Assembly: GCA_009774245.1 (NCBI GenBank)
Contig: VSNM01000016.1
Location: 4,070 to 68,069, forward strand
Reading direction: 5' to 3'
Source: Lachnospiraceae bacterium
GTDB taxonomy: Bacteria > Bacillota > Clostridia > Lachnospirales > Lachnospiraceae
Length of the DNA: 64,000 nucleotides
Shown: positions 37,200-46,213 of the stretch, piece after piece
Layout of the letters: each line of letters opens with the position of its first letter
How positions within the stretch are numbered: position 1 is the first letter of the stretch
Translations under genes and position numbers: made by a program
Notes under the pieces: generated by a model
Told to the model about the DNA's origin: nothing
Databases searched by the model: none
The model's input: the letters and a program-made list of their open reading frames with translations, nothing else

Positions 37200-37664
37200 C
37201 TACTTAAATTCTATCATCTTATCCGCGATATTCTCTGTCTTTACCACAATATAAGGATGTGTCGGCGTCTTTGTCACATTCTCCGCCTTGCCCGGGCCGA
37301 TCAACGTCGTGTCAATGACCAGCGAATCCTGCGTCTCATAAAACGCGTTGACGCTGATGCTGTACCCGCCGCTTGGCTGTTCGCCGTAACCGACCGCTAT
37401 GTAAAGTTCCTCCCCCAGTGTGTAACTGATCTGAAATGGATCAGCATATTTCTCCGCGATGATATCCTTTAAGGAATCCGGCTGCTGATCCTCTCCGACC
37501 ACAGTGAAATCAACGTCCTTAATCTTATCCTCCGGCACTTCATCCTCCGCGCTGCAGCCAAGCGTCCCTATAACCAAAAATGCTGCCAGCACGGTAAACG
37601 CAACCCACTTCTTCCCCTTTTCTCTTTTTCCCATCCACTTCGTCAAACCCATAAATATATCCAT
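37200..37664 (-). CDS. Lipoprotein with PrcB-like C-terminal domain
   Basis: A 154-residue protein. A signal peptide with lipobox (VIGTLGCSA, about residue 38) leads to a short linker and a domain with YIAVGYGEQPSGGYSI and PTHPYIVVKTEN, the pattern of the PrcB C-terminal domain, often in exported lipoproteins. Function is not known. It is monocistronic by appearance, 83 nt upstream of pyrC on the same strand. Confidence 0.75.
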   Translation of the reverse strand: MDIFMGLTKWMGKREKGKKWVAFTVLAAFLVIGTLGCSAEDEVPEDKIKDVDFTVVGEDQQPDSLKDIIAEKYADPFQISYTLGEELYIAVGYGEQPSGGYSISVNAFYETQDSLVIDTTLIGPGKAENVTKTPTHPYIVVKTENIADKMIEFK

Positions 37665-37815
37665 CTTTCCTCCTAAAACAAAACGATATCAACGTATTCT
37701 TTTATCTATAATTATGTGTTAATTGAAAAAGATATACATTTTCGGTTGATTTTATCCACAAAAATGTATAAGATATATTCATTGATACATTATTTTGGAA
37801 AGGTATGGTATTTTT

Positions 37816-38550
37816 ATGATTCGATTGATTCTTGTGGCAGGCTTTGTGATCCTTTTTCTCATACTGAGCATGCCCATCATGCTTGTAGAATGGATCATTG
37901 GCAAATATAATCCCGATGTCAAGAGCCGTTCCAGTCTGGCAATCGTCAACTGGGCATTTCGCTGCGTGCGCTTTCTGGCGGGCACGAGGGTAGACTATCT
38001 CGGCGAGGAAAACATTCCAACCGATACGCCCGTGCTCTATATCGGAAACCACAGAAGTTTTTTTGACATCGTGCTGACCTATGTCCGTGTCCCACGCCCC
38101 ACTGGTTATATTGCAAAAAAGAGCATGGAAAAGGTGCCGCTTCTGAGCATCTGGATGCGCAACCTCCACTGTCTGTTTCTCGACCGCGAAAACATCAAGG
38201 CAGGCATGCAGACAATCCTTACGGCAATCGACCTGATGAAGAACGGCAAATCCATCTGTATCTTCCCCGAGGGAACCAGAAACAGGGAGGAGGGCACGCT
38301 GCTACCCTTTCATGAGGGCAGCTTCAAGATTGCAGCAAAAGCAGGCTGCCCCATCGTTCCCATGACCATCAACAACAGCGCCGCTGTCTTTGAAAACCAG
38401 TTTCCGCGAATTAAAAAAGCACACGTTATCATAGAGTACGGGAAGCCAATCTATATCAAAGAACTTCCCAAGGAACAGCAGAAAAAGCTCGCGCCCTATG
38501 TGCAGGAGATTATTATGGAGACTTATAACCGAAATAAAGATAAAATCTAA
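37816..38550 (+). CDS. plsC: 1-acyl-glycerol-3-phosphate acyltransferase (PlsC family)
   Basis: About 244 residues. An N-terminal membrane segment (LILVAGFVILFLILSMPIML) precedes the acyltransferase motifs NHRSFFD (HX4D) and FPEGTRN, then a glycine-proline block VPMTINNS. It transfers a second acyl chain to lysophosphatidic acid at the membrane. ATG 37816 is preferred because GGAAAGG lies about 12 nt upstream; the longest frame begins at 37795. Confidence 0.93.
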   Translation: MIRLILVAGFVILFLILSMPIMLVEWIIGKYNPDVKSRSSLAIVNWAFRCVRFLAGTRVDYLGEENIPTDTPVLYIGNHRSFFDIVLTYVRVPRPTGYIAKKSMEKVPLLSIWMRNLHCLFLDRENIKAGMQTILTAIDLMKNGKSICIFPEGTRNREEGTLLPFHEGSFKIAAKAGCPIVPMTINNSAAVFENQFPRIKKAHVIIEYGKPIYIKELPKEQQKKLAPYVQEIIMETYNRNKDKI

Positions 38551-38636
38551 AAAACTATTACGAAGAAAGCTGCTATGGTTCACCTGATGAAGTACGCATC
38601 TTCCTCGTATTTTAGCAAAACAATGTCAGAAAATGC

Positions 38637-38669
38637 ACAGGAGCAGGGAAAGTCTTTCCCTACTCCTGT
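38637..38669. terminator. Hairpin of the GAGTAGGGAAAG family
   Basis: ACAGGAGCAGGGAAAG faces CTTTCCCTACTCCTGT, a 16-bp stem with one mismatch. It contains the stop codon of the small minus-strand gene and follows plsC on the plus strand. Confidence 0.65.
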
Positions 38670-38791
38670 TTGCTGTTATCTTCTCTTGGCTCATGTGTCT
38701 CGATATACTCTATGATTTCGAGTATTTCATTACTGTCTATTCCCTTTTCACGCAGTTTCCGAATAAGATTTATGACTGCTTTACCTGTCAT
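38660..38791 (-). CDS. Small helical protein, 43 aa
   Basis: An open frame of 43 codons starting at ATG 38791 with AAGGAAG 8 nt upstream and ending at TAG 38660 inside a terminator hairpin. The protein begins MTGKAVINLIRKLREKG and continues with EILEIIEYIETHE, a plausible two-helix fold. The ribosome binding site, helical pattern and terminator together support a real gene. It lies 91 nt beyond the murF stop on the same strand. Function unknown. Confidence 0.6.
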   Translation of the reverse strand: MTGKAVINLIRKLREKGIDSNEILEIIEYIETHEPREDNSKQE

Positions 38792-38882
38792 CAAATCACT
38801 TCCTTATCAGGCAACATCACTTTAAGTTCTACCTTCATTATAGCTGATTCTACATAATGTGTAAAGATAGGAACTGACAATG

Positions 38883-40403
38883 TTACGACAGTTTCATTAT
38901 AATCTCCTCAAACTGCATCCCATGCGATGCCTTGACAAGCACAATATCACCGTCATGGATAATCTCCTCGATTTCCGCGAACAATTTTTCCTTGTTCTCA
39001 TAATAATAGGATTTCACAGACGGGTTCTTCACACTCTGCACGCCGTCATACATATGCCTGCACAATCCCCCTACACAGATGATCACATCAATCGCCTTGT
39101 CTGCCGCATAGGCACCGACCTCGCGGTGCAGCGCCGCCTCGTCTGTACCAAGCTCGAACATGTCCCCGAGAATCGCGACTTTACGCATATTTTTATGATG
39201 CCTTACCTGCTCTACTACCATTTCTGACACGTCTGTCATATGTGAAGCATCTATTTTTTCCGGCGCATTTGCCGTACCTGGCACACCCGCCACCTCTGAC
39301 ACATCCGTCATGTGAAGCAGGTCGATCGCCGCCTTCATGGAGACAGGATTGGCATTGTAACAGTCGTCGATCAATGTCAGTCTGCCCGTGCGAATCACAT
39401 GGCTTCTGCCGCCGACAGCCTCCACATCACGGATTCCAGACTGAATCTGCTGCGCAGACAATCCAAACAACACGCCCACGGTTGTCGCAGCGAGCGCATT
39501 GTATAGCATATGCTCGCCAGGAAGCGGTATCTCCACCACAAAGTCAGTCTCAGTCCCATCTTTCATGAGCCCTTTCCTGATGTGAATCTGTGCCCTGCTG
39601 CCCATCAGTCCTCTGTTCTCATAATGGTCCGCATAAACAGCACTGTTCTCTCCGCTGCCAAAATAGACAGGGACACTCCCTCTGACCTCCCTGATCGTGA
39701 CCAGCTTGTCATCATCGCCATTGAGACATACCCTGCCACCCTCGCGCATAAAATCAAAGATCTCCGTCTTTGCCTTGAGGATTCCGTCCCGTGAGCCAAG
39801 ATTTTCCAGATGGCACTGCCCGATATTCGTGATCAGGCACACGTCCGGCTTAGCGATCCGGCTCAATCTATGCATCTCGCCAAAGTCGCTGATTCCCATT
39901 TCCAGGACTGCGATCTCACAATCCTCGCGAATCTGGAGCACAGTCAGCGGCAGCCCTACCTCATTGTTGTAGTTCCCCTGCGTCTTTGCCACACGAAACC
40001 CCTTTGACAGCACACTCGCGACAAACTCCTTCGTGCTGGTCTTGCCGACGCTCCCTGTAATGCCGACCACCCTGATATCAAGCTGCCTTCTGTAATATTC
40101 CGCTACATCCTTTAGCGCCTGAAAGCTGTCCTTCACAATGATAAAAGCACCTTTAGGATTCTCCGGAGCCTTCTCACAGATCACCCCCATCGCACCGGCA
40201 TCATATACCTGATCGATAAAGCTGTGTCCGTCCACACGCTCACCGCGCGTTGCGATAAAGATATAATCCTTTCCCACCTTCCGCGAATCGAGCACTACCC
40301 CCGCCGCTTCTGTCGCATCCGCATCAACAGTGTCCTGCTTTCCAGGCATATAAAGAACACCGTCCACTGCCTCAGCGATTTTGTTCAATGTCATATTTCT
40401 CAT
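38883..40403 (-). CDS. murF: UDP-MurNAc-tripeptide--D-Ala-D-Ala ligase with unusual repeat insertion
   Basis: A 506-residue Mur ligase adding the D-Ala-D-Ala dipeptide to the peptidoglycan precursor. The N-terminal domain leads to the ATP loop GITGSVGKTSTKEF, then IDDCYNANPVSMKAAID and VAILGDMFELG. It is longer than the usual 450-460 residues. Between the last two motifs (about residues 359-400) lies an insertion containing HMTDVSE twice, which is not part of the family core. GGAGGGG precedes the start. It follows ddl by 24 nt, so the dipeptide synthesising and adding enzymes are co-transcribed. Confidence 0.95.
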   Translation of the reverse strand: MRNMTLNKIAEAVDGVLYMPGKQDTVDADATEAAGVVLDSRKVGKDYIFIATRGERVDGHSFIDQVYDAGAMGVICEKAPENPKGAFIIVKDSFQALKDVAEYYRRQLDIRVVGITGSVGKTSTKEFVASVLSKGFRVAKTQGNYNNEVGLPLTVLQIREDCEIAVLEMGISDFGEMHRLSRIAKPDVCLITNIGQCHLENLGSRDGILKAKTEIFDFMREGGRVCLNGDDDKLVTIREVRGSVPVYFGSGENSAVYADHYENRGLMGSRAQIHIRKGLMKDGTETDFVVEIPLPGEHMLYNALAATTVGVLFGLSAQQIQSGIRDVEAVGGRSHVIRTGRLTLIDDCYNANPVSMKAAIDLLHMTDVSEVAGVPGTANAPEKIDASHMTDVSEMVVEQVRHHKNMRKVAILGDMFELGTDEAALHREVGAYAADKAIDVIICVGGLCRHMYDGVQSVKNPSVKSYYYENKEKLFAEIEEIIHDGDIVLVKASHGMQFEEIIMKLS

Positions 40404-40427
40404 GACAGCCCCTCCATTATCAATAAA

Positions 40428-41465
40428 TTACCTATACTTTTCCATAGAGCTGTCAATAATCCGCTGGCATAAATCCGCAAAGCTCATACCCACAGCAGCA
40501 GCCTCCTGAGGAAGCAATGATGTCGGTGTCATACCCGGCAGGGTATTTGCTTCCAGACAGTAAAATTTGTACTCGTTGTCCATGCGAAAATCCATGCGGG
40601 CATACGTTTTAAAGCGAAGTGCCCTGTAAACCGTCTCCGCACAGGACTGCATCGCTCTTGTCACATTGGCATCAAGCTCTGCCGGACACGTCTCCACTGT
40701 CGATCCCGCCTGATACTTATTTTTGTAATCATAAAATCCAACCTTCGGCGCAATCTCAATCACAGGGAGCGCCTCTCCATCTATGACACCAATCGAAAAC
40801 TCCCGCCCCTCTATGTACTGCTCAATAATCACCCTGTCCTCAAAAGCATATGCCTTTTCCAGCGCTGCGTCAAGCTGTGCCCTGTCATCTGCGCGATATA
40901 CCCCCACGCTGGAGCCGCCGCAGTTCACTTTCACGATGCAGGGGAAAATATTCCATGTATCAATCAGCTGATGCTCGTTTCGACAGATCGTTATTCCCTT
41001 AGGCGTCGGTATTCTGTATTTATGAAAAAGCTCTTTCGAGATCGCCTTATCCATGGCAAGCGCGCTGGAGAGATAGTCCGTCCCTGTGTATTTGATATCC
41101 AGCAGATCAAACATCGCCTGTATCTTTCCGTCCTCACCGTTTTGTCCATGCAGCGCCAGAAATACAATGTCTGCCTGTGAACAAATCTGGATGACATTCG
41201 GCCCTATGACGCACTCCGGATTATCCTTCCTGCGCGCCTTCACCGCACTGATATCCGGATTGATCTCTGTTATTTCACCGAAATTTTCACTCCAATCCCT
41301 TTCAATCGCAAAGATATCATCGACCGCCTCCTCGTATCCGAGATACACATCCAGCAAAACCGGTTCATGTCCCTTTTCCCTGAGCGCATGATAAATCATG
41401 GAACCTGTAACCAGCGATACATCCCGCTCCGTACTGATTCCGCCTGCCAATATAACGATTTTCAT
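40428..41465 (-). CDS. ddl: D-alanine--D-alanine ligase
   Basis: About 345 residues of the ATP-grasp fold. Recognisable blocks: ILAGGISTERDVSLVTG at the N-terminus, FLALHGQNGEDGKIQ, VKVNCGGSSVGV, IEQYIEGREFSIGV and CLEANTLPGMTPTSLLPQ, which includes the magnesium ligands. It makes D-Ala-D-Ala for MurF, encoded next. I choose ATG 41465 because GGGGGA is too close to the first ATG (41471). It follows the GH9-like gene by about 30 nt. Confidence 0.96.
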   Translation of the reverse strand: MKIVILAGGISTERDVSLVTGSMIYHALREKGHEPVLLDVYLGYEEAVDDIFAIERDWSENFGEITEINPDISAVKARRKDNPECVIGPNVIQICSQADIVFLALHGQNGEDGKIQAMFDLLDIKYTGTDYLSSALAMDKAISKELFHKYRIPTPKGITICRNEHQLIDTWNIFPCIVKVNCGGSSVGVYRADDRAQLDAALEKAYAFEDRVIIEQYIEGREFSIGVIDGEALPVIEIAPKVGFYDYKNKYQAGSTVETCPAELDANVTRAMQSCAETVYRALRFKTYARMDFRMDNEYKFYCLEANTLPGMTPTSLLPQEAAAVGMSFADLCQRIIDSSMEKYR

Positions 41466-41495
41466 TTTCATTCCCCCAACACCTATTTCTCTAAT

Positions 41496-42902
41496 TCATT
41501 TTTCTAGTTCATTAATATTTTCAATCATGTCGCCCATGCCAAACAGCAGGATACCTCTCCATTCCAGGCTCTTCACCTGCGCGCCATCCGCCCCCATATA
41601 ACAGATGCCGGCCTCATTCAGCCCACCCATATATTGTATGGTATTCTCGATGATCATAGTATATTCCTTACTGGGCGTCAGATAATTGACAAAACTCAGG
41701 TGAAGCATACTGGACATATTATCCTCCACGGTCCTCGTACCTGTGCCAAAGACGCCATCCTGTTTCACATCCTCGCAGATCGCTTCCACCCGGTCTACCA
41801 TATCCCTCATAATATATGTGCCAAGATCGCGGTCGGTGCCTTTCTCCGCGCTGATATAAGCCAGCACACCATAAAAGACAAACCGCTCGCCGGAATAATC
41901 ACCGCCCCGCGCCCTCAGAAACTCCTCAGCGATGGTCTTGTACTCCACTCCGCCGTCCGTATGAAAAAGCTGTGCAGCCGCATAGAATCTCGCATTTTTC
42001 TCGCTGTCCGTCTCACATGGCTGCTTCTCAAGCCACTTCCATGCCGCATCCGCCGCGTTCTGATACTCTCTGCCCACGCTGGCCTCGTAGCGCCCAAACA
42101 TATCCCAGCTCATCGCCATAATTCCGCAAAATGCCGCTGTCGCCTCATAATCATGATACAGACTCCCGTCGCTGTTCTGCCTGGAACTCAGCCACTTTCC
42201 CATATATAAGAGCTGCGTGACAAGCTGCTTATCCTGCTCGCTCTGATCCAAATGCTGATAGGCCGCCTCAAAGAGTGTGCCATTGCACTGCAGCGCATAC
42301 ATGACGACATGCATCCCAAAACTCACATCACATACACCCTCCGGACTATCCTGCAGCTCTGCGCCAGAGATATTTTTTAACATGCTCAGAAACAGGTTTT
42401 CATAGATATCCTCAGCGATTTCAAAGGAATACGACTGCCCCACGATATCGGTATGGATATAGTATGTTCCCGCCTCGTCAAAACTCGAAAAATCCCCCAC
42501 GCTCAACGTCTGACCACTCAGCGGATCAATCTCCCCAGGCGGTATCACGCCTGTATAGACCACTTCACCATCCTGACTCCGCACTACATCGAATGTCTGT
42601 CCGTAACTGTCCCCCGCAAAGATTACCTTTTTTTCCCTGCCCGGCACATATCCCGCCACATCGACATAGATACTCGGCCTGCTCACTGGCAGCGCCACCC
42701 CATACGACGCGAGCACAGAACCGAAGCTTTCCTGCTGTGCAGCGCCGGAATCCTGCGCCATGCCCGTCATATCCGCCCCATTTCCCTGCTTTGCGTCCTG
42801 CTGCTGTGTCTTTCCCTGTATGCCGCAGGAGGCGGCTGTCATGATTACTGTCAGCATGATACCGCAAAAAATACATTTGCGGGATTTATTCCAGAATTTC
42901 AT
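41496..42902 (-). CDS. GH9-like lipoprotein, probably non-catalytic
   Basis: A 468-residue lipoprotein. Signal peptide and lipobox (MTAASCGI, about residue 26) are followed by a Gln/Gly-rich linker. An immunoglobulin-like domain of cellulase-N type follows (VDVAGYVPGREKKVIFAG ... DEAGTYYIHTD). The C-terminal part is an alpha-helical barrel with GH9-like order, but where GH9 cellulases have a WxDAGD motif this protein has CDVSFGMHVVMYAL, so the nucleophile-side Asp pair is not visible. It lies first in an operon with ddl and murF. It may bind or sense a cell-surface glycan rather than degrade cellulose. Confidence 0.7.
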   Translation of the reverse strand: MKFWNKSRKCIFCGIMLTVIMTAASCGIQGKTQQQDAKQGNGADMTGMAQDSGAAQQESFGSVLASYGVALPVSRPSIYVDVAGYVPGREKKVIFAGDSYGQTFDVVRSQDGEVVYTGVIPPGEIDPLSGQTLSVGDFSSFDEAGTYYIHTDIVGQSYSFEIAEDIYENLFLSMLKNISGAELQDSPEGVCDVSFGMHVVMYALQCNGTLFEAAYQHLDQSEQDKQLVTQLLYMGKWLSSRQNSDGSLYHDYEATAAFCGIMAMSWDMFGRYEASVGREYQNAADAAWKWLEKQPCETDSEKNARFYAAAQLFHTDGGVEYKTIAEEFLRARGGDYSGERFVFYGVLAYISAEKGTDRDLGTYIMRDMVDRVEAICEDVKQDGVFGTGTRTVEDNMSSMLHLSFVNYLTPSKEYTMIIENTIQYMGGLNEAGICYMGADGAQVKSLEWRGILLFGMGDMIENINELEK

Positions 42903-43007
42903 TTTCCATCATTCCTTTTCGTGCACTCCGCCTGAACTGTTACGCCCTATCTCAATATTCTACACGCATTTTTCTGACAAGTAAAGCGCTGTCTTTATGA
43001 AATCCCT

Positions 43008-44354
43008 TTAAAATGTAGATTTAAATTCCCATTTTCCCTTATGATAGCGCCCCATGCTGACGATGCCGGTGAGCGCCCACGTCAGTCCGGTAGTGAGAAA
43101 GATTCCCCACACGCCGATAAACGGTATCCTCGTGAGCGGAACCGCAAAGCCCACGCGTCCCGCCACCTCCATCAGTCCGTTAAGCATGGCAAAAGCGGCG
43201 TCTCCTGCCCCGTTCAGCACACTTCTCGCCACATAGATCATCCCCAGAAAGAAATAAAAGCAGCTTGTGATCGCCAGCCCTCTCGCGCCGATCGCGATCA
43301 CCTCCGGCTCCGTCACAAATATGCCAACGATCTCTTCCCCGAGCAGCTGGCATGGAATCAGCATCACGATACTAAATACAACAACACAGCGAAAACCCGC
43401 CCTGTATCCCTGTTTCACCCGATCAAGCTTTCCCGCGCCGATATTCTGACCGGTGTATGTTGTGAGCGCTGCTCCGAGTGAATTGTAGGGCTGCTGTACG
43501 AGCTGTTCGATGCGGCCGAGCGCTGTGTTGGCGGCCACCACATTCTCTCCAAAGCCATTGACTACTTTCTGCAGAAAAATACAGGAAAAAGCAATCAGGG
43601 CATTCTGCAGCGCGATCGGAAGCCCAAGCCGAAAACAGCGCGCCATGATATCCTTCCGTATCGGACGATTTTCCTTTCTGATACGAAAGTACGAAATCCT
43701 GCACAGGGCATATGCAAATGCGCCGATCGCCGCCACGAGCTGCGCAATCACCGTCGCGAGCGCCACCCCGAATACAGACCAGCCAAACACGATGACAAAC
43801 AACAGGTCCAGCCCGATATTAATAAAACATGCAACTACCATAAAATACAACGGCGTCCTGGAATCCCCCAGCGCGCGCAGCACTGATGCCACACCATTAT
43901 ATGCCGCGATTGCCAGTATCCCCGCACAGGAGACGCGCATGTACGTAACCGCGTCGTCCAGTATGATCTCCGGCGTGTCAAGCGCTGCCAGCACCCACCT
44001 TGCCGACACGATACCGATCACTCCCATGAAAACCGAAACGACAGCCAGCAGATACATACCGTTTATGATGCTTTTCTCCACCATATCCATCCTGTCCGCG
44101 CCGAAGTGCTGCGACACCACGACGCCAACGCCCGCTGAGATGCCAAAGCTCATGGCAAACAGCAGGAAATTGAGCGAGCCTGTGGCTCCCACTGCCGCCA
44201 GCGCGTTCGCGCCGACAAAACGCCCCACCACGATAGAGTCAACCATGTTGTAAAACTGCTGAAACAGATTCCCGATCAGCATCGGAATCGTGAACCTGAG
44301 AAGAAGTCTGGCCGGACTCCCCTCTGTCATACTGTACACTGCCTGCTTTTCCAT
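43008..44354 (-). CDS. MATE-family efflux transporter
   Basis: About 448 residues with roughly twelve membrane segments. Typical MATE signatures include GNLFQQFYNMVDSIVVGRFVG, VGATGSLNFLLFA and GLPIALQNALIAFS. It exports drugs or metabolites using an ion gradient. The longest frame begins at 44471 but ATG 44354 has AGAGG 7 nt upstream and gives the normal N-terminus (MEKQAVYSMTEGSP). Single gene. Substrate cannot be told. Confidence 0.93.
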   Translation of the reverse strand: MEKQAVYSMTEGSPARLLLRFTIPMLIGNLFQQFYNMVDSIVVGRFVGANALAAVGATGSLNFLLFAMSFGISAGVGVVVSQHFGADRMDMVEKSIINGMYLLAVVSVFMGVIGIVSARWVLAALDTPEIILDDAVTYMRVSCAGILAIAAYNGVASVLRALGDSRTPLYFMVVACFINIGLDLLFVIVFGWSVFGVALATVIAQLVAAIGAFAYALCRISYFRIRKENRPIRKDIMARCFRLGLPIALQNALIAFSCIFLQKVVNGFGENVVAANTALGRIEQLVQQPYNSLGAALTTYTGQNIGAGKLDRVKQGYRAGFRCVVVFSIVMLIPCQLLGEEIVGIFVTEPEVIAIGARGLAITSCFYFFLGMIYVARSVLNGAGDAAFAMLNGLMEVAGRVGFAVPLTRIPFIGVWGIFLTTGLTWALTGIVSMGRYHKGKWEFKSTF

Positions 44355-44555
44355 AATCATACCTCTCTGATTCTGTGAATTTCTCCATCCTGCAAGCAAA
44401 CATGCTCCACTCTGACAATACAATATCCTCGCATGCCACGGCCGCCATTTGCTTTCCCGAAATGCTATCATATCACGAATAACAAATAAATCAATGGGGT
44501 ATCTCCTAAATAAATAAGTTTTTACAAATTTAGCATCGAAATGTACAAAAATTTA

Positions 44556-45317
44556 TTAGGAACAGAAAATATCGACCTCCACATTCAGTTTTCCCTTGCG
44601 TGTCTCCCCTGATACGCCCACAAACCGGAATCTTCCAAAACCGCGCACAGTCACTTTGTCATCCGGTTTTAACTGCCCTCCGCTGTTCTCATTGAGCCTG
44701 CCGTTTACAAAAACCCTTTTTGCCCGGAAAAGGTCTACGCTCTCACTTCTTGACAGATTATAGACTTTCGCAATAATGCTGTCGGCACGCGCCGCACTGA
44801 CCTGTACATTTTTGCGCTCCAGCCTTGTGACGGCGCTCTCCGGTATTTTCTCTGCAATTCGGCATTTGACATTCGTGTGTCTGACCTGTTCCAGATTTTC
44901 TATAATATAGGGCGCCATCTTCTCCGTGCAGAACAAAAATGCATGTTTCCCAACAATAATGATATCCCCGAGCGTGCCGCGCTCAATGCCGAGATTCATC
45001 AGAGCGCCCAGATAATCCCTGTGCCCCAGCTCCTCGCCAAACTTCTCAACAAGCGGTGCGATCTCAATACACTGAATCGGAAAAACCTCCTCATACCCGC
45101 AGAGCTCCTCACTCCCAAAGCGCAGCATCACACGCTCACAGTCCGCCGTGCCGCCGGACACTGTGACCGGCACATAGGACAGCTCCCGCTCCATATGGTA
45201 ATAAATGTCAAGCTCCGCCGCCGACAGAAAGCCGGTAAATAGATACTGGCCATTATTATAAGCCTTGTCCGCCAGCTCCCCCAATCGTTTTCTAAACAGT
45301 ATCTCCTCCGCATCCAT
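44556..45317 (-). CDS. ylmH: YlmH-family S4-domain RNA-binding protein
   Basis: About 253 residues. The N-terminal two thirds match YlmH (FTGFLSAAELDIYYH, LGALMNLGIERGTLGDI), and the C-terminal S4 domain contains RADSIIAKVYNLSRSE and FVNGRL. In Firmicutes YlmH lies near division genes and is linked to rRNA or stalled ribosome handling. Here it stands beside an Mrr-type gene, 37 nt downstream. ATG 45317 is chosen with GGAGAGG upstream. Confidence 0.93.
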   Translation of the reverse strand: MDAEEILFRKRLGELADKAYNNGQYLFTGFLSAAELDIYYHMERELSYVPVTVSGGTADCERVMLRFGSEELCGYEEVFPIQCIEIAPLVEKFGEELGHRDYLGALMNLGIERGTLGDIIIVGKHAFLFCTEKMAPYIIENLEQVRHTNVKCRIAEKIPESAVTRLERKNVQVSAARADSIIAKVYNLSRSESVDLFRAKRVFVNGRLNENSGGQLKPDDKVTVRGFGRFRFVGVSGETRKGKLNVEVDIFCS

Positions 45318-45353
45318 ACTCTGTGTCCCTCTCCAAAAAATCATTTATTTCAT

Positions 45354-45818
45354 TTAATTTTTTTCCATCGCCTGCAGATAGTCCCTGTCCCACAGAAGGA
45401 TTTTCAGTTTCCGTGCCGCCTGCACCGCCGGTTTCGTAAAATACTGGTTCGTCAGCACCGCTCCGACCATCCTGTCATAGTAATCTCTTCCCGCGTATGC
45501 CTCCTGCACCGCCTTCACACCCACAAGCCCTGTATATCGCTTGCACTGAATCGCGTAAGTCACGCCATCCTTCTCCGCGAGAATGTCAATGCCGTAATCA
45601 CCACTGCTGCGCGTGACTTTCACATCGACAAAGCCGTCCGCCGCGAGCAGATCCGCGCAGTAGTATTCAAAGTCAAAACCGTCCATTGTATCAAGCGCCC
45701 GCTGCCTCGCCGCGGCACGAAACTGACGGCAGACCAGCACCCCAGCCGCCGCTGCGAGCACAATGCCCGCTATGATCGCCATTACCGTAAAAATCTGTGT
45801 ATTCATCTGTGACTCCAT
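45354..45818 (-). CDS. Membrane-anchored Mrr-type restriction endonuclease-like protein
   Basis: A 154-residue protein. One membrane segment (FTVMAIIAGIVLAAAAGVLV) precedes an Mrr_cat-like PD-(D/E)XK domain: FEYYCADLLAADGF, SSGDYGIDILAE and AIQCKRYTG. The D-x-QxK catalytic core is complete. Members may cleave modified DNA, but small anchored versions like this are common and their role is not established. AAGTGAG precedes the start. It is transcribed towards ylmH. Confidence 0.85.
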   Translation of the reverse strand: MESQMNTQIFTVMAIIAGIVLAAAAGVLVCRQFRAAARQRALDTMDGFDFEYYCADLLAADGFVDVKVTRSSGDYGIDILAEKDGVTYAIQCKRYTGLVGVKAVQEAYAGRDYYDRMVGAVLTNQYFTKPAVQAARKLKILLWDRDYLQAMEKN

Positions 45819-46026
45819 CTCACTTTTCCAAACGTATCATTCTATTCCTCATAACTGCATAAATTGATTCGCAGCCTGCCAACGAATGAATCCATTGTAC
45901 CACACAGATGTTCGTTATGCAAGTTGTTTTCTCAAGTTATTTTCATAAAAAATTTCCCTTTACAAATCGTGCATTTTGTTGTATAGTTCGATTATTACAG
46001 ATTATTACAATATATTTATAATCATG

Positions 46027-46139
46027 CAGAGTAGAATCGCGTGCGTCAAGTGCCTTGTGAACAGGGAGTTGTCACAGGGACGAAAAGAGAAAATGTTTTT
46101 ATTTTCTTTTGCGGTACGGGATTCGCATCCCGCTGCTAC
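46027..46139 (+). ncRNA. Tetrahydrofolate (THF) riboswitch
   Basis: The leader contains the conserved AGAGTAG near the 5' end, GCGT..CAAGTGCC, then CTTGTGA with partner TCACAGG, the GGACGAAAAG segment and a final GCGGTACGGGATTCG. GAATC pairs with GATTC and GCAG with CTGC as the closing helices, and an AAGAGAAAAT hairpin fills the variable arm. It lies 75 nt before a FolT-type folate uptake gene. Binding of reduced folate should reduce translation, probably by masking AAAGGAGG. The rest of the gap 45819-46213 shows nothing else. Confidence 0.85.
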
Positions 46140-46213
46140 ATATTTGACTGATTAAGATTTTCTTAGGTCTCATTTGTGTAGTTTCAGGCTGCTGCATAAA
46201 GGAGGCTTTTTTT

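Noticed and set aside
45354..45818. Mrr-like gene as a partner of the DISARM-type methylase
   Set aside because: It is 37 kb away beside ylmH, with composition like the backbone, and is more likely an independent single gene.
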